Shown one piece after another: positions 22,093-22,941 of a stretch of 22,941 bases of DNA. Positions within the stretch are counted from its first letter, which is position 1, and each line of letters starts with the position of its first letter. Under the pieces are notes generated by a model. It saw only the letters and a program-made list of their open reading frames with translations, was not told the DNA's origin and did not search any database. Position numbers and translations under genes: made by a program. Location of the stretch: contig CAYNWK010000066.1 in assembly GCA_964400875.1 (NCBI GenBank), positions 1 to 22,941 of the forward strand. The letters run 5' to 3'. This stretch comes from CAYNWK01 sp964400875 (GTDB taxonomy: Bacteria; Chloroflexota; Anaerolineae; Anaerolineales; UBA4823).

Positions 22093-22941
22093 ATGCTTGT
22101 TACCTGGCAATACCGCGAGCGCAGGTCCTTGATCCAGTGGTTCGACCCGCGCGCCTGGTTAATCTACTACGCCTGTCACTTGGCGACCACCCTGCTCTTC
22201 TGGGACGCCCGCTACCTGTTCGTCTTGTTCGTGGTGGCGATGATCTGGGTGTTCACCTCTGGGATCAATTGGCGGGAGATGCGCCGGGCCTGGTTGTTCA
22301 TTGGCGGTTTTGTCATCTTTTTCACCGTCCTTACCTTTATCACCGGGCGCGGCGGCACCGAAGTTTACGATACCGAGACCCTCGTCCGCCGGCTGCAAGC
22401 GCCTTTCACGATCCTCGGCTGGCAGCCAACACTGGATATCACCCTGGAAAAGACCTTCTTCGCCCTCAGCCAGATGATGCGTGTTTCCTCCCTGGCTGCG
22501 CTGACCATCATGATCCCGTACTCCCTGGACCCCTCCAAATACGGCATCACTTTTCGCGGGCTGGGTTTGCCCGACAAGATCGCTTACGCGATGGACCTGA
22601 CCATGCGCTTCATCCCTTCGTTTGGGCGGGATTTCCAACTCACCCTGGATGCTCAGAAAGCCCGCGGCTACGAGCTGGAGAAACTGAAAGGCGGCCTGTT
22701 TGCACAAGTCCGTAAGCTCGCCCCGCTGATGGTCCCGGTGACTATTCACTCAATCATCGCCAGCGAGGATATCATCGACGCTATGGACCTGCGCGCTTTC
22801 GGCACCCAGAATCGCACCTGGCTGGAGCAGCTGCACTACAAAATACGCGATCGCCTGCTGATCGCATTCGGCTTGATCGTGTTTCTCGTGTCGATCGCCC
22901 TGTCCCTCTTCGGCCTCGGCCAGTTCTGGATCCCACAGTTC
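22093..22941 (+). CDS. ecfT: ECF transporter transmembrane (T) component, C-terminus cut by window edge
   Basis: 283 codons are visible and the frame is still open at the right edge. The protein begins with FDPRAWLIYYACHL, the usual entry into the first helix of EcfT/CbiQ-like proteins. Membrane helices lie at about 22-36, 38-54, 65-82, 115-140 and 255-277. The two coupling motifs that bind the ATPases are visible: DAQKARGYELEKLKGG (Ala-Arg-Gly) and DAMDLRAFGT (the second, Arg-Ala, form). An in-frame TAA at 22087-22089 fixes ATG 22093 as the first start, but there is no Shine-Dalgarno; a strong hairpin occupies the bases just upstream. It should join the fused ATPase and the S component into one transporter. 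Confidence 0.9.
   Translation, partial: MLVTWQYRERRSLIQWFDPRAWLIYYACHLATTLLFWDARYLFVLFVVAMIWVFTSGINWREMRRAWLFIGGFVIFFTVLTFITGRGGTEVYDTETLVRRLQAPFTILGWQPTLDITLEKTFFALSQMMRVSSLAALTIMIPYSLDPSKYGITFRGLGLPDKIAYAMDLTMRFIPSFGRDFQLTLDAQKARGYELEKLKGGLFAQVRKLAPLMVPVTIHSIIASEDIIDAMDLRAFGTQNRTWLEQLHYKIRDRLLIAFGLIVFLVSIALSLFGLGQFWIPQF

Noticed and set aside
22047..22715. 222-codon plus-strand frame overlapping the ECF T gene in another frame
   Set aside because: The T-component frame has membrane helices and both coupling motifs; this one has a Pro/Arg/His-rich product and no family resemblance.

Overview
The window looks like a bacterial chromosome segment of fairly high G+C, with GTG and TTG starts mixed among ATG starts. 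The gene families suggest an Anaerolineae-like member of the Chloroflexota: nSTAND-WD40 giant proteins, CHAT-SIR2 proteins, multi-GAF sensors and a fused two-domain ECF ATPase, with a Pro/Thr-rich tail of the kind common on exported proteins of that phylum. That assignment is inference; there is no rRNA or tRNA in the window to anchor it.

Left part (1-6198): a membrane-anchored PAS/multi-GAF sensor (minus strand, running off the left edge) is divergent from a family 5 uracil-DNA glycosylase. The glycosylase converges, with a 6-nt gap, on a PAS-GAF-GGDEF diguanylate cyclase that has an intact active site and an I-site. A 317-nt gap follows, then a pyrimidine-nucleoside phosphorylase gene on the plus strand.

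Central part (6199-15746): after a long hairpin and a small palindrome comes a tight five-gene plus-strand operon, the most interesting item here. It encodes (1) a CHAT protease-SIR2 fusion whose SIR2 half appears to lack the usual catalytic histidine; (2) a 1343-residue nSTAND ATPase with one membrane helix and a C-terminal WD40 array; (3) a gingipain/C25-like caspase-fold protein with a Pro-rich linker and a C-terminal domain; (4) an unrecognised helical protein with a long hydrophobic C-terminal stretch; and (5) a 111-residue protein that resembles the C-terminal domain of protein 3. This has the parts list of an NTP-dependent sensor-effector (conflict or cell-death type) system: a sensing propeller, a STAND switch, two cysteine-protease folds, a nucleotide-binding SIR2 fold and small partner proteins. 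Its function is not known from the sequence.

Right part (15767-22941): a minus-strand cluster is transcribed in the order fmt, histidine phosphatase, panE, LCMT-like methyltransferase; the last three overlap or nearly abut. Divergent from fmt, behind a good sigma70-type promoter, is an ECF transporter operon: fused EcfA ATPase, membrane S component, and the T component, which is cut by the right edge. A strong hairpin sits just before the T start codon.

No tRNA, rRNA, CRISPR array, insertion sequence or prophage gene was seen.
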